From NCBI GenBank assembly GCA_028673005.1, contig CM054120.1, positions 69,923,533-69,987,532 on the forward strand: a DNA stretch of 64,000 nucleotides, read 5' to 3'. The notes under the pieces are model-generated. The model saw only the letters and a list, made by a program, of their open reading frames with translations. It was not told the origin of the DNA and searched no databases. The stretch is from Tanypteryx hageni. Taxonomy: Eukaryota; Arthropoda; Insecta; Odonata; Petaluridae. Of the stretch, positions 23,791 to 36,670 are shown in pieces. The translations under genes were made by a program, and so were the position numbers. Every line of letters starts with the position of its first letter. Position 1 is the stretch's first letter.

Positions 23791-23965
23791 TTGGGAGATT
23801 TTTCTTCATGTCTTACAATATCAGCCAGTGATAACTCATTTCCCTCTTCATTGATTAAACATAAATCAATTTAAATTGACCAACAGTTCACAATATTCAT
23901 GGGATTTTCCCGGTATTCAGTGTGTTGTGCTTATTAATTCATTTGTAGAAAATTTCATCCACATT

Positions 23966-24937
23966 ATGAGTAATAAGAGGCCAAGGACATATTACTTCAA
24001 TATTGATTGGAAAGAGCAATTCTGTTTTATTGATTTGGAAGGAAAGTGTGTTTGTTTATTGTGTAATGCTTGTGTCACACTTTCAAAGAAAAGTAATCTT
24101 GAAAGACATTTTAATATGGTCCACGGAATTGAATACTAGTTATCCGTTAAACTCTGAGATCAGGAAAAAGGAAATTTCTGATATCAAATATATTTTAACT
24201 AAACAGCAGAGCATTTTTACCAGACCAGTGCAGCAATCAAAAAGAGCAACGATTGCATCACTTAAAATTTCACATTTGTTGGCCAATAGGAAAAAGCCTT
24301 TTGAAGATGGTGAGATCGTAAAAGAAGCCATGTTAACTATTACTGACTCACTTTTCGAAGATTTTAAAAATAAAAATGAAATTACCTCAGCAATCAACAT
24401 GATTCAGTTATCAGCAAGAACAGTTACAAGAAGCATTGAAGTTATTACAACCAATATGGAGAAAGAGTTGGCAAATGATTTACAAAAATGTATTTTCTTT
24501 TCGTTGCAACTGGATGAGTCAACAGACATATCAGACATTTCTCAATTGGCTATGGTTGTGAAGATGGTTTTTAATGAAGTTTCAGGAAAGGAAGAATTTC
24601 TTAAAATTCTTCCATTAAAGGGACGAACAAGAGATGAAGACATTTTTTCAGCTTTTAAAAAATATGTCCAAGAAAATAATATACCATTAATGAAGTTGAC
24701 CGCAATTACTACAGATGGTGCAACTTTGATGACAGGTTGTAAAAATGGATTTATTGCGCTATGTAAAGAAGACCCTCTCTTTCCAAAATTTATTTCATAT
24801 CTCTGCATTATACACCAAGAAATGTTATGTGCACAAGTTCTTCATTTTCAACATGACATGAAAAGAGTAACAAAAATAATAAATTCCATAAGAACCGTAC
24901 CAATTCAACACCGATTGTTTAAACTGCTTTTACAAGG

Positions 24938-24941
<4 letters not shown>
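23966..24941 (+). pseudogene. GTF2IRD2-like hAT transposase, frameshifted and 3' truncated
   Basis: The frame starts at ATG 23966 (MSNKRPRTYYFNIDW). A zinc-finger-like CVCLLCNACVTLSKKSNLER with following H-F-N-M-V-H spans about residues 28-54. One shift near 24125-24145 moves the frame; the rest is open to the (TA)n run. Visible hAT core features are FSLQLDESTDISDISQLAMV (first catalytic Asp), TTDGATLMTGCKNGF (second Asp region) and CIIHQEMLCAQ. The family's next conserved part (a W-L-S-R-G-like block and the C-terminal dimerisation domain) is replaced by Tyr-Ile repeats from the microsatellite. It is well preserved apart from the shift and truncation, so it is probably fairly young. Confidence 0.85.

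Positions 24942-24990
<49 letters not shown>
24938..24990. repeat. (TA)n microsatellite
   Basis: About 50 bases of alternating TA truncate the preceding hAT frame. Reads as Tyr-Ile repeats, not a real protein segment. Confidence 0.95.
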
Positions 24991-24993
<3 letters not shown>

Positions 24994-25035
24994 TAATAAC
25001 ATTCTTTGCTAATCCGTTCAATTTTATGGACAATG

Positions 25036-27680
25036 CAAGGGCGGATCTAGAAACCTCCCAATGGGGGGACGATTAAGTACTATTATTAAATAGAAAAATT
25101 TTCAAATACAACTCCCTATATTCGTCAAAATTATATTCAGGAATTTTCAAAGAGATTATCACAAGAAATAATAGTATAGTATATTTTCTATCATAAATCC
25201 TATTTTAGGTGAAATAAATTTTGAAAACCACGCATACATTGAACTCCCTTATAATAATCCAAATTTTGCAAAAATGATGTATAAGGCTTATGTTTCGCAA
25301 AATGTAAAAAAGAAAAAATATATTTAAATCGGGTATCTGTGACATTTTATTAACTTTGTATAGCACTTCTTAACATTTTATTTTAAAAATCACAATAAAA
25401 AATCAAGTCGTCGATTGCCAGAATTAGCAAAATGATCAAAAATCTCTTCTGGGTCAAGATGAACATCTTGATGTTTATGGAGTAACGCCAAACCCACAAG
25501 TCTTTCTTCACTCATTCTGTTCCGCAACCAAGTTTTTAATCGTCGTAAAGCCGAAAAGCTGCGTTCAGAGCTAGCAACACTTATAGGAAGAGTGATTAAA
25601 AGTTTTAATAAAATTTTGCAATTTGGATTAATTTCCTCATCGCACATACTGAAAACTTCACAGATACTCATGTTAGTTATAAAGTTATTGCACTTATATT
25701 CACGTTCCCATTTGGTTTTCCACATTATTAATTCTCTTACAAAAATAGTAAACGATTTTGAAATAATGGAAACATTCTAAAAGTCAGAATATTTTTCCCA
25801 TCTTGACGTTACAGTATAATCTAACACAACTTGATCCAAACACAATAGTTGTTTTGGTAATATATTTCCCAAATTAAATGCCTTCAATGTATCATCACAA
25901 AAACGGCTTCAAAAATCAACTAGGGGAGTATCAATCATTGGGATAAATACACTACGTCGATAGTATTCCTCAGCAGTTTCTGAACAGTTAATTAGTCTTG
26001 ATGCATACCAGGGCTTAATGAGCTTTAATTACAAAATATCTGCAAATTCACTAGCGCTTTTCCAAATTCTATTAAATACTTCATCAACCCTTTTCCTTTC
26101 ACAATCTAATAAGCAAATGATGTCCTCAATGCATTTTATAGCTGAATACAGATCTAGCAATTCTTTTTGTAATGACTTACTAACCGAAAGTGTCAAGGAA
26201 AACATAAAAGTAATGCATTTCATTGAAACAATGAATTCGCTTGTCATGAGATTATAAAGGAGTAACTCACAATTACTGATATCGTTCAATACCTTGGTAA
26301 TTGTGGGAAAAAATTTCTCAAACATTAAACAAGCATTATGCCTTTCTACCCAGCTTGTATCGCACAAGCTACTTAATCCCCCACCCATTTCTCTCTTTAA
26401 AAGAAAACTTCACTTAGCAGACAAATGATAAAAATTAATAACCTCGCCCATTAATTCAAAACATTTTCTAATTGCCCTAATTTCGGATGATTTCGACAAA
26501 GTCAAGTTCAATGAATGGCTTTGGCAAGGAACTCTAACCGCATGAGGAGAAACCTTACGGACTTCTGAAGCAGCACCACGCTGCTCAGAAGCCATGATAC
26601 GGCAGTTATCGGTGCAAATACCAACAGTTTTTCATATCAAGATTATTTTTTACTAATAACTGAACAACTGATTTTCCTAGCACATCCCCTCCTAATTTAG
26701 GTTCTTGGTCTTGTCTAATTCCTGATGTGAAATTTTCATCATGCAAATCCACAAAACCAATGAAATCTTCCTTAATTTTATTTTCATAAACATACCTAAT
26801 AACAAGGCTTAATTGAGACACCATAGTTATATCAGTAGTTTCGTCAAATAAAATGGAATAATATTTTCCTTCCCTCACAAAGTTTAGGATTTTTTCCAAA
26901 ATTTCATCGCCGCAACAATCAATAGTTGATTTCTGAGTCGTTTTTGAAATGTATGTGGCATTTGCACTAGAAGATTTCAGATGATTTTCAAGATCCTGGT
27001 CACCACCATGGATACGTAAATTTAATATAGCGCGAAAATTTCCCTCATTCGTAATGCTTTCACTGCTCTCAGGCCTGTCTGAAAAATTGCCATCATCCCT
27101 ATGGCCTCAAAATGTTTACCTAGAGTGATGATCGTGTCAATAATAGGCAAAAGACGCATTTGATTCTCTTGAACTTGCTTCAGTCTCCCTGAAATTAACA
27201 TGTTTTGAACTTCAGTTTGGGGCTTGCCAAAGTGCAGTAAGTGGCTTTGAAACTAAAACCCTATTCTGAATTTTACATTTAATTGAGCAAACAGTTGTAG
27301 GAGCGAACAAGGAACTATTTTTACAATAAATTCCCTGCTTTATTGGAGAATATACTACCCAAGTGAATCTATCTACGTGAGTTTGATTGAGGTATCTCTT
27401 TGTCATCTTTACCATTCTTTTGATGCTCAGAAAAAGAAAAGACATACCTTTTAGGTGGACAAAACGGATTTTCTAAAAGTTCTTTCTTTGTTAAATTATC
27501 TAATTTTCCTCCAAGGTAAATACCGATATCATTCTTCACCGTTGCACTACTATCACTAATATAATGTTCAATATCTACCAAATGAACCGATAAAATAACT
27601 GAACTGTTATCTTCATAAACGTATACAGCTCTATTCAAAGAGCCGACCGGTAGTAGTGTAGACACTGCAACTTCCACTTC
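25036..27680 (-). pseudogene. ZMYM1-like hAT transposase pseudogene
   Basis: A left terminus, CAAGGGCGGATCTAGAAACC, at 25036 is typical of this hAT type. The gene runs on the minus strand. Near the N-terminus RFTWVVYSPIKQGIYCK (about 27385-27335) is the TTF-type zinc finger region. SILFDETTDITMVSQLSLVI (about 26860-26800) holds the first catalytic Asp. VPCQSHSLNLTLSKSS (about 26535-26490), DTSWVERHNA (about 26360-26330) and finally ASSERSFSALRRLKTWLRNR (about 25575-25515) give the C-terminal dimerisation domain. Frameshifts separate these open pieces at about 25730-26020, 26400, 26600 and 26900-27210. The right terminus was not found near 27.7-28.0 kb. It lies head-to-head with another hAT of the same broad type starting near 28035. 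Confidence 0.85.
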
Positions 27681-28034
27681 TTGATTGCTCGAATTTATTA
27701 TAGATTCTTTTTATGAAGAATTGAGATAAAAATGCAATGTTTTCTGGCCCTTTTGTTTGTTTGATTTCATTTTAATCAAGGAATATCTAAAAATGTTTAA
27801 ATAATGATTCAAGTTAATAATATAAAAATTTAACTATACATCTTCAATGCTGAATAAAGTATAATACTATGAATAAATATATAAATTCCCTTTTAAAGAT
27901 AAATTCCACAGAATATTTTTTAAATAATAATACTTTTATCAGACATTGATTACTGCATTTTTAGTGCTATTAATTGGAATATAGAGAAAATAAACAATAA
28001 AAACTTCCTAAGAAATCACTTACAGATAATTGTA

Positions 28035-29704
28035 GAATTCTTCCGCTGCAGGTTCGTCGACTACAAAATATATATTACTGATTGCAACGACTGGAAAAAA
28101 TATAAATATTGTGTTAAAAAAGCATGAACGTTTTAAGGACCATATTACATCGATGTGCGTTTTTCGAAGAACTTCAGTTGTTGGTTGTTTTGACACAGTG
28201 CTGGCTAATCAAATAGTGATTGAGACTAATTATTGACGGCAAGTTTTAACCCTTGAGCAGTGTTGCCTGGATGTATCACACCCAGAGCATTTTCAAGTGT
28301 CAATATTTTTATTTTCTGAAATGCTGATAACTTCATTCGATTAGTAGCTGAGTTTTGATATGTTTTTGTGACAAATTTTAGTACGATTGCAACTTTGGAA
28401 TAATAAAAAATAATTTCTTGTCAGAGCTCTGGGTGCATTACACACCCGACCGTACTTTTTTATATTAAAATATAAATAAATTGGCAGTTTTTATTCATTA
28501 TTCTTTGTATCCTTGCATAGTTGGTTGGTATTTTTGTTATATAATATTTACTGTGCTGTTTTCAACAAAAGACACTACTACCAAGTATAAATTAAGAAAG
28601 CTATTTTTGAAATATTTAGCTATAGGTCTTATCCAGCCACAAATTAATATTTGTGCTAACCTTCAGATCCTTTTTGCACATCTTATATACACCTGTTGTA
28701 AGTTTACAGCATCAAATGCAGCAGATACAAATAATGATGAAATTGTAACACTAAAGTAGAGTAAGATGTCTGACAAATATTTCTGATGCCAACTGCGTAA
28801 AGGGAAGAATCATATAACTAAATCAATCTGCTTACAAGGCAGTGTACACGTTTGACAAGAACATTGCAATTTATTTTGTGATAACTGCCAGAAAAAGATA
28901 TCTGTGCATATTGAGACCTCAGAAACCTAAGATGATTAAAATTTTTTTCTTTGTGTATTTTTCAGTTAAGACATGAAAATACATAGCTTTTTCATTCTTT
29001 TTAAGTTTATCTTCTGCATATATTAATTCTACAGTAACAGGTACATCGCCCTGACAGTAAAATCCATCCAAAAGGATCTAAGAAAGGATTGGATGCATGA
29101 CTCCCACCGACCTGGATCGCGTTTGTAAATTAGGCAACCACACTCGAGGGCTAAATAAAATTGTTGCAACTGTTAAGCTATTATCAAAATAAGGTATTGC
29201 TTTTAGAGGCTATAGAGAAGATTCTAATTCTAATATAAAGGGAAATCTTTTTAGTTGTATAGAATATCTAGCAGAAAATTTTGCTTATCCCGGTCGAGGA
29301 AACGTTAATTACTAATCTCATACAACTTGTGACAAATTTATCAGTATAATGGCCACAGAAGTTAAAAATAAAATCGTTAGTGAGATCAAAGAAGCCATGT
29401 ATTTTTCTATTATAGTGGATTCAACTCCTGATGTTACTCATGTTGATCAGCTAACATTTGTTTTGAGATACATAAATCGAGAAGACAAGAAGGCTTGTGA
29501 ACGTTTTATGGGGTTTATTCCAATCGACAAACAAAATGCTCAATATTTGGAACATGTCATTTTGAGTACCACTCACAAGTATTCCATTGATATTAAAAAT
29601 TGTAGGGGCCAGTCATATCATAATGCAGCTAATATGGCTGGCAAATATTCTGGGTTACAAGCTAGAATAAACATATTATGTCCAACTGCAACTTATGTAC
29701 AATG
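28035..29704 (+). pseudogene. ZMYM1-like hAT transposase, copy 1, split by piggyBac
   Basis: The plus strand reads HERFKDHITSM (about 28122-28154), FDTVLANQIVIETNY, a TGA where the family has Trp, then RQVL (up to 28249). A piggyBac follows at 28250-29150, then the frame continues LNKIVATVKLLSK, GIAFRG, CIEYLAENF and the open stretch from 29349: YFSIIVDSTPDVTHVD (catalytic Asp), ERFMGFIPID, CRGQSYHNAANMAGKYSGLQ and CPTATYVQ. The Y-W-R-x-V-L-x-K-I-V and G-I-A-F-R-G motifs are diagnostic of this hAT group. It stops at 29704, where homology to the third copy ends. The expected next residues (CASHSLN) survive only in that third copy. Confidence 0.85.
28250..29150 (+). mobile_element. piggyBac-like element, 901 bp, inside hAT transposase
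   Basis: The left end CCCTTGAGCAGTGTTGCC and the complement of the right end, CCCTCGAGTGTGGTTGCC, form a terminal repeat with five mismatches in 18. The left flank is TTAA (28246-28249); the right flank is CTAA (29151-29154), a one-base variant. Removing the element restores RQVL-NKIVATVKLL in the hAT frame. Inside, a frame reads KYKLRKLFLKYLAIGLIQPQ (about 28590-28640), and CLQ, QEHCNLFCDNCQK about 28835-28905 fits a piggyBac Cys-rich tail. It is therefore a deleted transposase-bearing copy and not a pure MITE. Confidence 0.78.
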
Positions 29705-30506
29705 ACTTACCAAAGGGTTCCATGCTCCTCATCTCGATGAGCTGGCATGCAGGTTTCTCTCTCTTACCAAAGGGAAGGCATAGAAAATTCCATTTGGCAT
29801 GAATCTTAGTAGTCAACTTCTTGTCTTTGCTGGAGAGTGAAGGAACATTGCAGTAGCACCTTCCTTCTAAAAGAGAGTAGTTCCTATGCAGAAGCTGGTT
29901 GGGGAATTCCAATGGAGCGAGCATACTCTTTTGGGGTAATATTATGGCACTATAAATGTTGCTTTCCAAACAGATATGTGTGCATGTGGCAGATTGCATG
30001 AGAGGCAAGAGTTCAGACACAAGGCTAATCCCAGGACATTATGATATGCGAGGGACAGTGGACCACCGCACTGTTAAAGAATACAAGGAAATAAAGATTG
30101 GTATGAGAAACTTAGCAAATTGAATTAATTAGAATTTGATTTAGATGAATAAGAGTACTATCCTATTACATATTTATCTTGCTATTAATTAATTTGATGC
30201 AAAACACAAAGCAGTGCAGACTCGAGACATTTTTCTGTCTCAAAAAAATCTCGTTGCTGCACCATTGAAATAAAAATGTTATGCTTAGCATACAAATTAA
30301 TAAAAGAATATGAAAAAACATGATATTTATAAGCCACAAAAATTGACAGAATAATTAATACAAAGTTATACAGAAGGTTTTGATAAATTTTTTCGAGTTT
30401 CCGCAAAAAATTACATAAATGTTCCTCAAATTTTAATTTTCCAAAGATGTCTTATTCTTCTTGTAAGATTCAATTCCATTCTAGTAACCATTTTCATTTT
30501 GAGATA
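29705..30506. other. Unrecognised part of the tandem unit
   Basis: No known protein was recognised on either strand. A 114-codon minus-strand frame (29676-30020) resembles nothing I know and partly overlaps hAT sequence, so I do not call it a gene. The same DNA recurs at 32873-33674. Confidence 0.45.
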
Positions 30507-31851
30507 CAGGCATGCCTCGCTCAGCATTTTTAATTAGTTCCTAAAATAGAGCATTAAGTGAAACCCCAATTAGCGAGGGAATTTTTCCCATAAGAGATCA
30601 TGTAAATAAATGTAATGCATGCTTCTAACCTGTCCTCTATATCAGTGGTTCTTAAACTTGCAAGTGTCGCAGTCCCCTTGAATATAAAATGTCCCCTTTG
30701 AATTGAAATTAGTAAAAGGAAGAAAAATTAATAAAAATTTCTTTGTTTTATATAACTATATTAAAAGCCCATTCTAACAGCAGCCATGGGACCAAAGCTG
30801 AAGTGAATATGCCGATATAACGAATGGTGCCGCAAAATCACATTCCAATTAAATTGGGGACATATTTGCTATATTTCAAGGATCTCCTTCCCTAGAAGAT
30901 ATTGTATATATTGTACTTCATTATATAATGCACTATTTTTTGCTGCATGTTTATCAATGAGAGATGCAAAAGATTGACAATATTTATGTGCAGCTTCATT
31001 ATCAGCTGATTGAAGTTCACCTAAGTCATCAAATTTTTGTATCCCAAGATGATGTTTAAAACAACATCATTCACTCAATTGCATTTGCTGATAAAAGTAT
31101 TTTGCTTTTTTAATTAATAGTGAGTCTGTGATTGGGAAACCTTCAGAAATCTTCACATTAATCCACTCATATAATACTGCATCCAACTGCTCTAGCTTTG
31201 TTTTAGTTAAATTTTTACATTTTTGGATATTGTTTTTGTCACTGAGCCAGCAAAACATTTTAGAAGTTGCTGGTTTTTTGCTTTAATGTGATATATCCTA
31301 GATGAGCTTATATTGTACTCATTCAATAACACGCATCAATTTACCCCATTATCCATATGTTGGAAAATGAAGCTGCCATTCCAGCATGCTTGCATGTACA
31401 TCTACGTAATATATTCTTATTGTGCCTCAGGAAGAAAATCCCATTTGTGTCGGTTTGCAAGATATGTACGCAAGGAAATCTCCATCAGTCAAGCCATAAG
31501 GAAGTATATGGGAAGGAGAGGAAATGAAGGCAACTTGTCACAGCAACTCAGATCATCATGAATTGAAATTGCATCTAAAAAGCTATAAGAGACATCATTT
31601 TTCATAGAAGGATTGTCTAGAGATATTTAATTTACTCAAAATTTACCCACAGATACTAATTAGGCCTATGAGACAAGGAAATTTGTGTGCTTACCACATC
31701 AGATTTTTCAAAAAATATTTTCTCATTTGAAAAAATTTTAGGCTGCTTATGATACTAGTATAACAGAAGTGCATGACCAAAACAATGTGTCCATGATACA
31801 GGAGTTAACAAGAGCCCTCTAAGTGAAGCGTGCCACAGCGAGGAATGCCTG
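30507..31851 (-). mobile_element. Tigger/pogo element in tandem unit 1
   Basis: The left end CAGGCATGCCTCGCTCAGC and the complement of the right end, CAGGCATTCCTCGCTGTGGC, are inverted repeats, with TA on each side (30505-30506 and 31852-31853). On the minus strand LDAVLYEWINVKISEGFPIT (31179-31120) is a CENPB-type DNA-binding domain; after a stop come FDDLGELQSADNEAAHKYC and ALYNEVQYI. The DDE catalytic part is absent. The element is 1.35 kb, so internally deleted. A separate hAT-like start, CAGTGGTTCTTAAACTTG, appears inside at about 30647 without a visible partner. Confidence 0.82.
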
Positions 31852-32516
31852 TACATGATTTTAACAGAGAACAAAAAGCAATAAAGCAGGCAATATGAAA
31901 AACTAATAATATGAAAATTTAAAAAGTAAACATACAATAAATAGCAAAACCAGTATATTTTTAGCCTTATAAAACCACTAAACCTTCCACCATTTTAACA
32001 ATGATCATTAAATATTAACTATGTGTACAAAGAAGTTTTATCTTAAATAATTAATTTTTACCAAAATAATTGATTTCATTGCTAACTATAATTGTGTTTT
32101 GTGAACAAACCAGTTCAAATTCCTGTGAATTTGTGAATCTGCCACTTCCCAATTGTGTACATAATTAAACCATTAACATTAACAATGTTAAATAATGTTT
32201 CACACAAAGATGGTATATGTAGTTTATGAAGCTAGAAATGATTAACTATGAATTTGAAGTTCATTAACTGCATACTTAAACAAGAAAATAGATGGGACTA
32301 AAACAAGGAAATTGCAAGCTAAATAAAATTGTTGCAACTGTTAAGCTATTATCAAAATAAGGTATTGCTTTTAGAGGCTATAGAGAAGATTCTAATTCTA
32401 ATATAAAGGGAAATCTTTTTAGTTGTATAGAATATCTAGCAGAAAATTTTGCTTATCCCGGTCGAGGAAACGTTAATTACTAATCCCATACAACTTGTGA
32501 CAAATTTATCAGTATA

Positions 32517-32872
32517 ATGGCCACAGAAGTTAAAAATAAAATCGTTAGTGAGATCAAAGAAGCCATGTATTTTTCTATTATAGTGGATTCAACTCCTGAT
32601 GTTACTCATGTTGATCAGCGAACATTTGTTTTGAGATACATAAATCGAGAAGACAAGAAGGCTTGTGAACGTTTTATGGGGTTTATTCCAATCGACAAAC
32701 AAAATGCTCAATATTTGGAACATGTCATTTTGAGTACCACTCACAAGTATTCCATTGATATTAAAAATTGTAGGGGCCAGTCATATCATAATGCAGCTAA
32801 TATGGCTGGCAAATATTCTGGGTTACAAGCTAGAATAAACATATTATGTCCAACTGCAACTTATGTACAATG
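32517..32872 (+). pseudogene. hAT transposase fragment, tandem copy 2
   Basis: A 118-codon frame equal to the copy-1 frame at 29349-29704 except one residue (R for L after VDQ). It contains the catalytic-core start YFSIIVDSTPDVTHVD. It ends at a TGA created where unrelated DNA joins at the unit boundary, so it cannot be functional. Confidence 0.9.
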
Positions 32873-33674
32873 ACTTACCAAAGGGTTCCATGCTCCTCAT
32901 CTCGATGAGCTGGCATGCAGGTTTCTCTCTCTTACCAAAGGGAAGGCATAGAAAATTCCATTTGGCATGAATCTTAGTAGTCAACTTCTTGTCTTTGCTG
33001 GAGAGTGAAGGAACATTGCAGTAGCACCTTCCTTCTAAAAGAGAGTAGTTCCTATGCAGAAGCTGGTTGGGGAATTCCAATGGAGCGAGCATACTCTTTT
33101 GGGGTAATATTATGGCACTATAAATGTTGCTTTCCAAACAGATATGTGTGCATGTGGCAGATTGCATGAGAGGCAAGAGTTCAGACACAAGGCTAATCCC
33201 AGGACATTATGATATGCGAGGGACAGTGGACCACCGCACTGTTAAAGAATACAAGGAAATAAAGATTGGTATGAGAAACTTAGCAAATTGAATTAATTAG
33301 AATTTGATTTAGATGAATAAGAGTACTATCCTATTACATATTTATCTTGCTATTAATTAATTTGATGCAAAACACAAAGCAGTGCAGACTCGAGACATTT
33401 TTCTGTCTCAAAAAAATCTCGTTGCTGCACCATTGAAATAAAAATGTTATGCTTAGCATACAAATTAATAAAAGAATATGAAAAAACATGATATTTATAA
33501 GCCACAAAAATTGACAGAATAATTAATACAAAGTTATACAGAAGGTTTTGATAAATTTTTTCGAGTTTCCGCAAAAAATTACATAAATGTTCCTCAAATT
33601 TTAATTTTCCAAAGATGTCTTATTCTTCTTGTAAGATTCAATTCCATTCTAGTAACCATTTTCATTTTGAGATA

Positions 33675-35019
33675 CAGGCATGCCTAGCTCAGCATTTTTA
33701 ATTAGTTCCTAAAATAGAGCATTAAGTGAAACCCCAATTAGCGAGGGAATTTTTCCCATAAGAGATCATGTAAATAAATGTAATGCATGCTTCTAACCTG
33801 TCCTCTATATCAGTGGTTCTTAAACTTGCAAGTGTCGCAGTCCCCTTGAATATAAAATGTCCCCTTTGAATTGAAATTAGTAAAAGGAAGAAAAATTAAT
33901 AAAAATTTCTTTGTTTTATATAACTATATTAAAAGCCCTTTCTAACAGCAGCCATGGGACCAAAGCTGAAGTGAATATGCCGATATAACGAATGGTGCCG
34001 CAAAATCACATTCCAATTAAATTGGGGACATATTTGCTATATTTCAAGGATCTCCTTCCCTAGAAGATATTGTATATATTGTACTTCATTATATAATGCA
34101 CTATTTTTTGCTGCATGTTTATCAATGAGAGATGCAAAAGATTGACAATATTTATGTGCAGCTTCATTATCAGCTGATTGAAGTTCACCTAAGTCATCAA
34201 ATTTTTGTATCCCAAGATGATGTTTAAAACAACATCATTCACTCAATTGCATTTGCTGATAAAAGTATTTTGCTTTTTTAATTAATAGTGAGCCTGTGAT
34301 TGGGAAACCTTCAGAAATCTTCACATTAATCCACTCATATAATACTGCATCCAACTGCTCTAGCTTTGTTTTAGTTAAATTTTTACATTTTTGGATATTG
34401 TTTTTGTCACTGAGCCAGCAAAACATTTTAGAAGTTGCTGGTTTTTTGCTTTAATGTGATATATCCTAGATGAGCTTATATTGTACTCATTCAATAACAC
34501 GCATCAATTTACCCCATTATCCATATGTTGGAAAATGAAGCTGCCATTCCAGCATGCTTGCATGTACATCTACGTAATATATTCTTATTGTGCCTCAGGA
34601 AGAAAATCCCATTTGTGTCGGTTTGCAAGATATGTACGCAAGGAAATCTCCATCAGTCAAGCCATAAGGAAGTATATGGGAAGGAGAGGAAATGAAGGCA
34701 ACTTGTCACAGCAACTCAGATCATCATGAATTGAAATTGCATCTAAAAAGCTATAAGAGACATCATTTTTCATAGAAGGATTGTCTAGAGATATTTAATT
34801 TACTCAAAATTTACCCACAGATACTAATTAGGCCTATGAGACAAGGAAATTTGTGTGCTTACCACATCAGATTTTTCAAAAAATATTTTCTCATTTGAAA
34901 AAATTTTAGGCTGCTTATGATACTAGTATAACAGAAGTGCATGACCAAAACAATGTGTCCATGATACAGGAGTTAACAAGAGCCCTCTAAGTGAAGCGTG
35001 CCACAGCGAGGAATGCCTG
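33675..35019 (-). mobile_element. Tigger/pogo element in tandem unit 2
   Basis: This is the second copy of the element at 30507-31851, shifted by 3,168 bases, with the same ends and TA flanks. The minus-strand CENPB fragment differs by one residue (FPITG for FPITD). It was copied by the tandem duplication and is not an independent insertion. Confidence 0.85.
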
Positions 35020-36670
35020 TACATGATTTTAACAGAGAACAAAAAGCAATAAAGCAGGCAATATGAAAAACTAATAATATGAAAATTTAAAAAGTAAACA
35101 TACAATAAATAGCAAAACCAGTATATTTTTAGCCTTATAAAACCACTAAACCTTCCACCATTTTAACAATGATCATTAAATATTAACTATGTGTACAAAG
35201 AAGTTTTATCTTAAATAATTAATTTTTACCAAAATAATTGATTTCATTGCTAACTATAATTGTGTTTTGTGAACAAACCAGTTCAAATTCCTGTGAATTT
35301 GTGAATCTGCCACTTCCCAATTGTGTACATAATTAAACCATTAACATTAACAATGTTAAATAATGTTTCACACAAAGATGGTATATGTAGTTTATGAAGC
35401 TAGAAATGATTAACTATGAATTTGAAGTTCATTAACTGCATACTTAAACAAGAAAATAGATGGGACTAAAACAAGGAAATTGCAAGCTAAATAAAATTGT
35501 TGCAACTGTTAAGCTATTATCAAAATAAGGTATTGCTTTTAGAGGCTATAGAGAAGATTCTAATTCTAATATAAAGGGAAATCTTTTTAGTTGTATAGAA
35601 TATCTAGCAGAAAATTTTGCTTATCCCGGTCGAGGAAACGTTAATTACTAATCCCATACAACTTGTGACAAATTTATCAGTATAATGGCCACAGAAGTTA
35701 AAAATAAAATCGTTAGTGAGATCAAAGAAGCCATGTATTTTTCTATTATAGTGGATTCAACTCCTGATGTTACTCATGTTGATCAGCGAACATTTGTTTT
35801 GAGATACATAAATCGAGAAGACCAGAAGGCTTGTGAACGTTTTATGGGGTTTATTCCAATCGACAAACATAATGCTCAATATATAGAACATGTCATTTTG
35901 AGTACCACTCGCAAGTATTCCATTGATATTAAAAATTGTAGGGGCCAGTCATATCATAATGCAGCTAATATTGCTGGCAAATATTCTGGGTTACAAGCTA
36001 GAATAAACATATTTTGTCCAACTGCAACTTATGTACAATGTGCAAGCCATTCTCTAAATTAGGGTTATCATCCATCCTCTTTTACCCGGATTTGTCTCGT
36101 TTTTTTTGCCTAAAATTTCTGTCTGGGAAGATTTTTATAAAATTGTTAAAATTTCAAGATTGTTACTTCCTGCGACATTTTGTTTTAAGCAAGCACAACG
36201 AAGAATGCTGAACTACGTTATCTGATATCTCTTTCGGATACAGAGAGATGATTGGTCATTTCAAAGTTTTTGTGGGAGCCAAGCAGGTGTGGAAGACCCT
36301 GACTATGCTAACTTCATTATATTGAAGCATTGTCAACCTATGCTTACTCCAGCTTTCCTTTCAGGGCCCTGTTTTCTCAAACAATACTACAACATGGAAA
36401 TGTGGACAAAAGTCACTGAGAACAGCTGTTGACTAATTTCGGAACATTTAGCAGAAGACCAACAAATGGTGCAGCCACTAATACATTTGGTACTGAAGTT
36501 CAGCTTTGTTGAAAACCACAATTCTTCACTGTAAATATGAACATATTTATTTTTCACTTTTGTAGTTCTAGACAATACGATTCTATGATACATTCCTTAT
36601 AATATAGAATTGGTTATGATTATTTCATATATGAAAATTAATATTATTAAATACTATCATTCCTTTAAAA

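Larger units (their letters stand above)
22905..24941 (+). mobile_element. hAT element with GTF2IRD2-like transposase, 3' part missing
   Basis: A hAT-like terminus, GAGGTCGGCAACATGGCGACC, begins near 22909, a start common in hATs whose transposase resembles GTF2IRD2. A TATA box, a three-unit tandem repeat and the transposase frame follow on the plus strand. The element is cut off at a (TA)n run at 24942, so the right terminus and C-terminal domain are lost. Confidence 0.55.
29151..32318 (+). repeat. 3,168-bp tandem unit, copy 1
   Basis: This block and 32319-35486 differ at only a handful of bases that I could find (for example T/G at 29452/32620 and T/C at 31125/34293). Each unit is 554 bases of hAT transposase, then about 800 bases of unrecognised DNA, a Tigger element, and about 465 bases of AT-rich DNA. 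The start coincides exactly with the right end of the piggyBac element. Confidence 0.95.
32319..35486 (+). repeat. 3,168-bp tandem unit, copy 2 (chimeric hAT segment)
   Basis: It is almost identical to copy 1. In the hAT segment its left part carries the bases of the third copy (C in ATCCCATAC, G in CAGCGAACA), but right of about 32655 it carries those of copy 1 (GACAAGAAG, AAACAAAATG). The switch lies between about 32621 and 32655. The remainder, including the Tigger, follows copy 1. Confidence 0.95.

Noticed and set aside
23428..23874. 148-codon frame in front of the hAT transposase
   Set aside because: It spans a 64-base tandem repeat in the element's leader and shows no known domain.
29676..30020. 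114-codon minus-strand frame repeated at 32844-33188
   Set aside because: Its conservation is explained by the recent tandem duplication; the C-terminal part overlaps hAT sequence in the opposite strand.
30647..30720. hAT-like start inside the Tigger element
   Set aside because: No partner end or flank duplication was found, so it is mentioned only within the Tigger entry.
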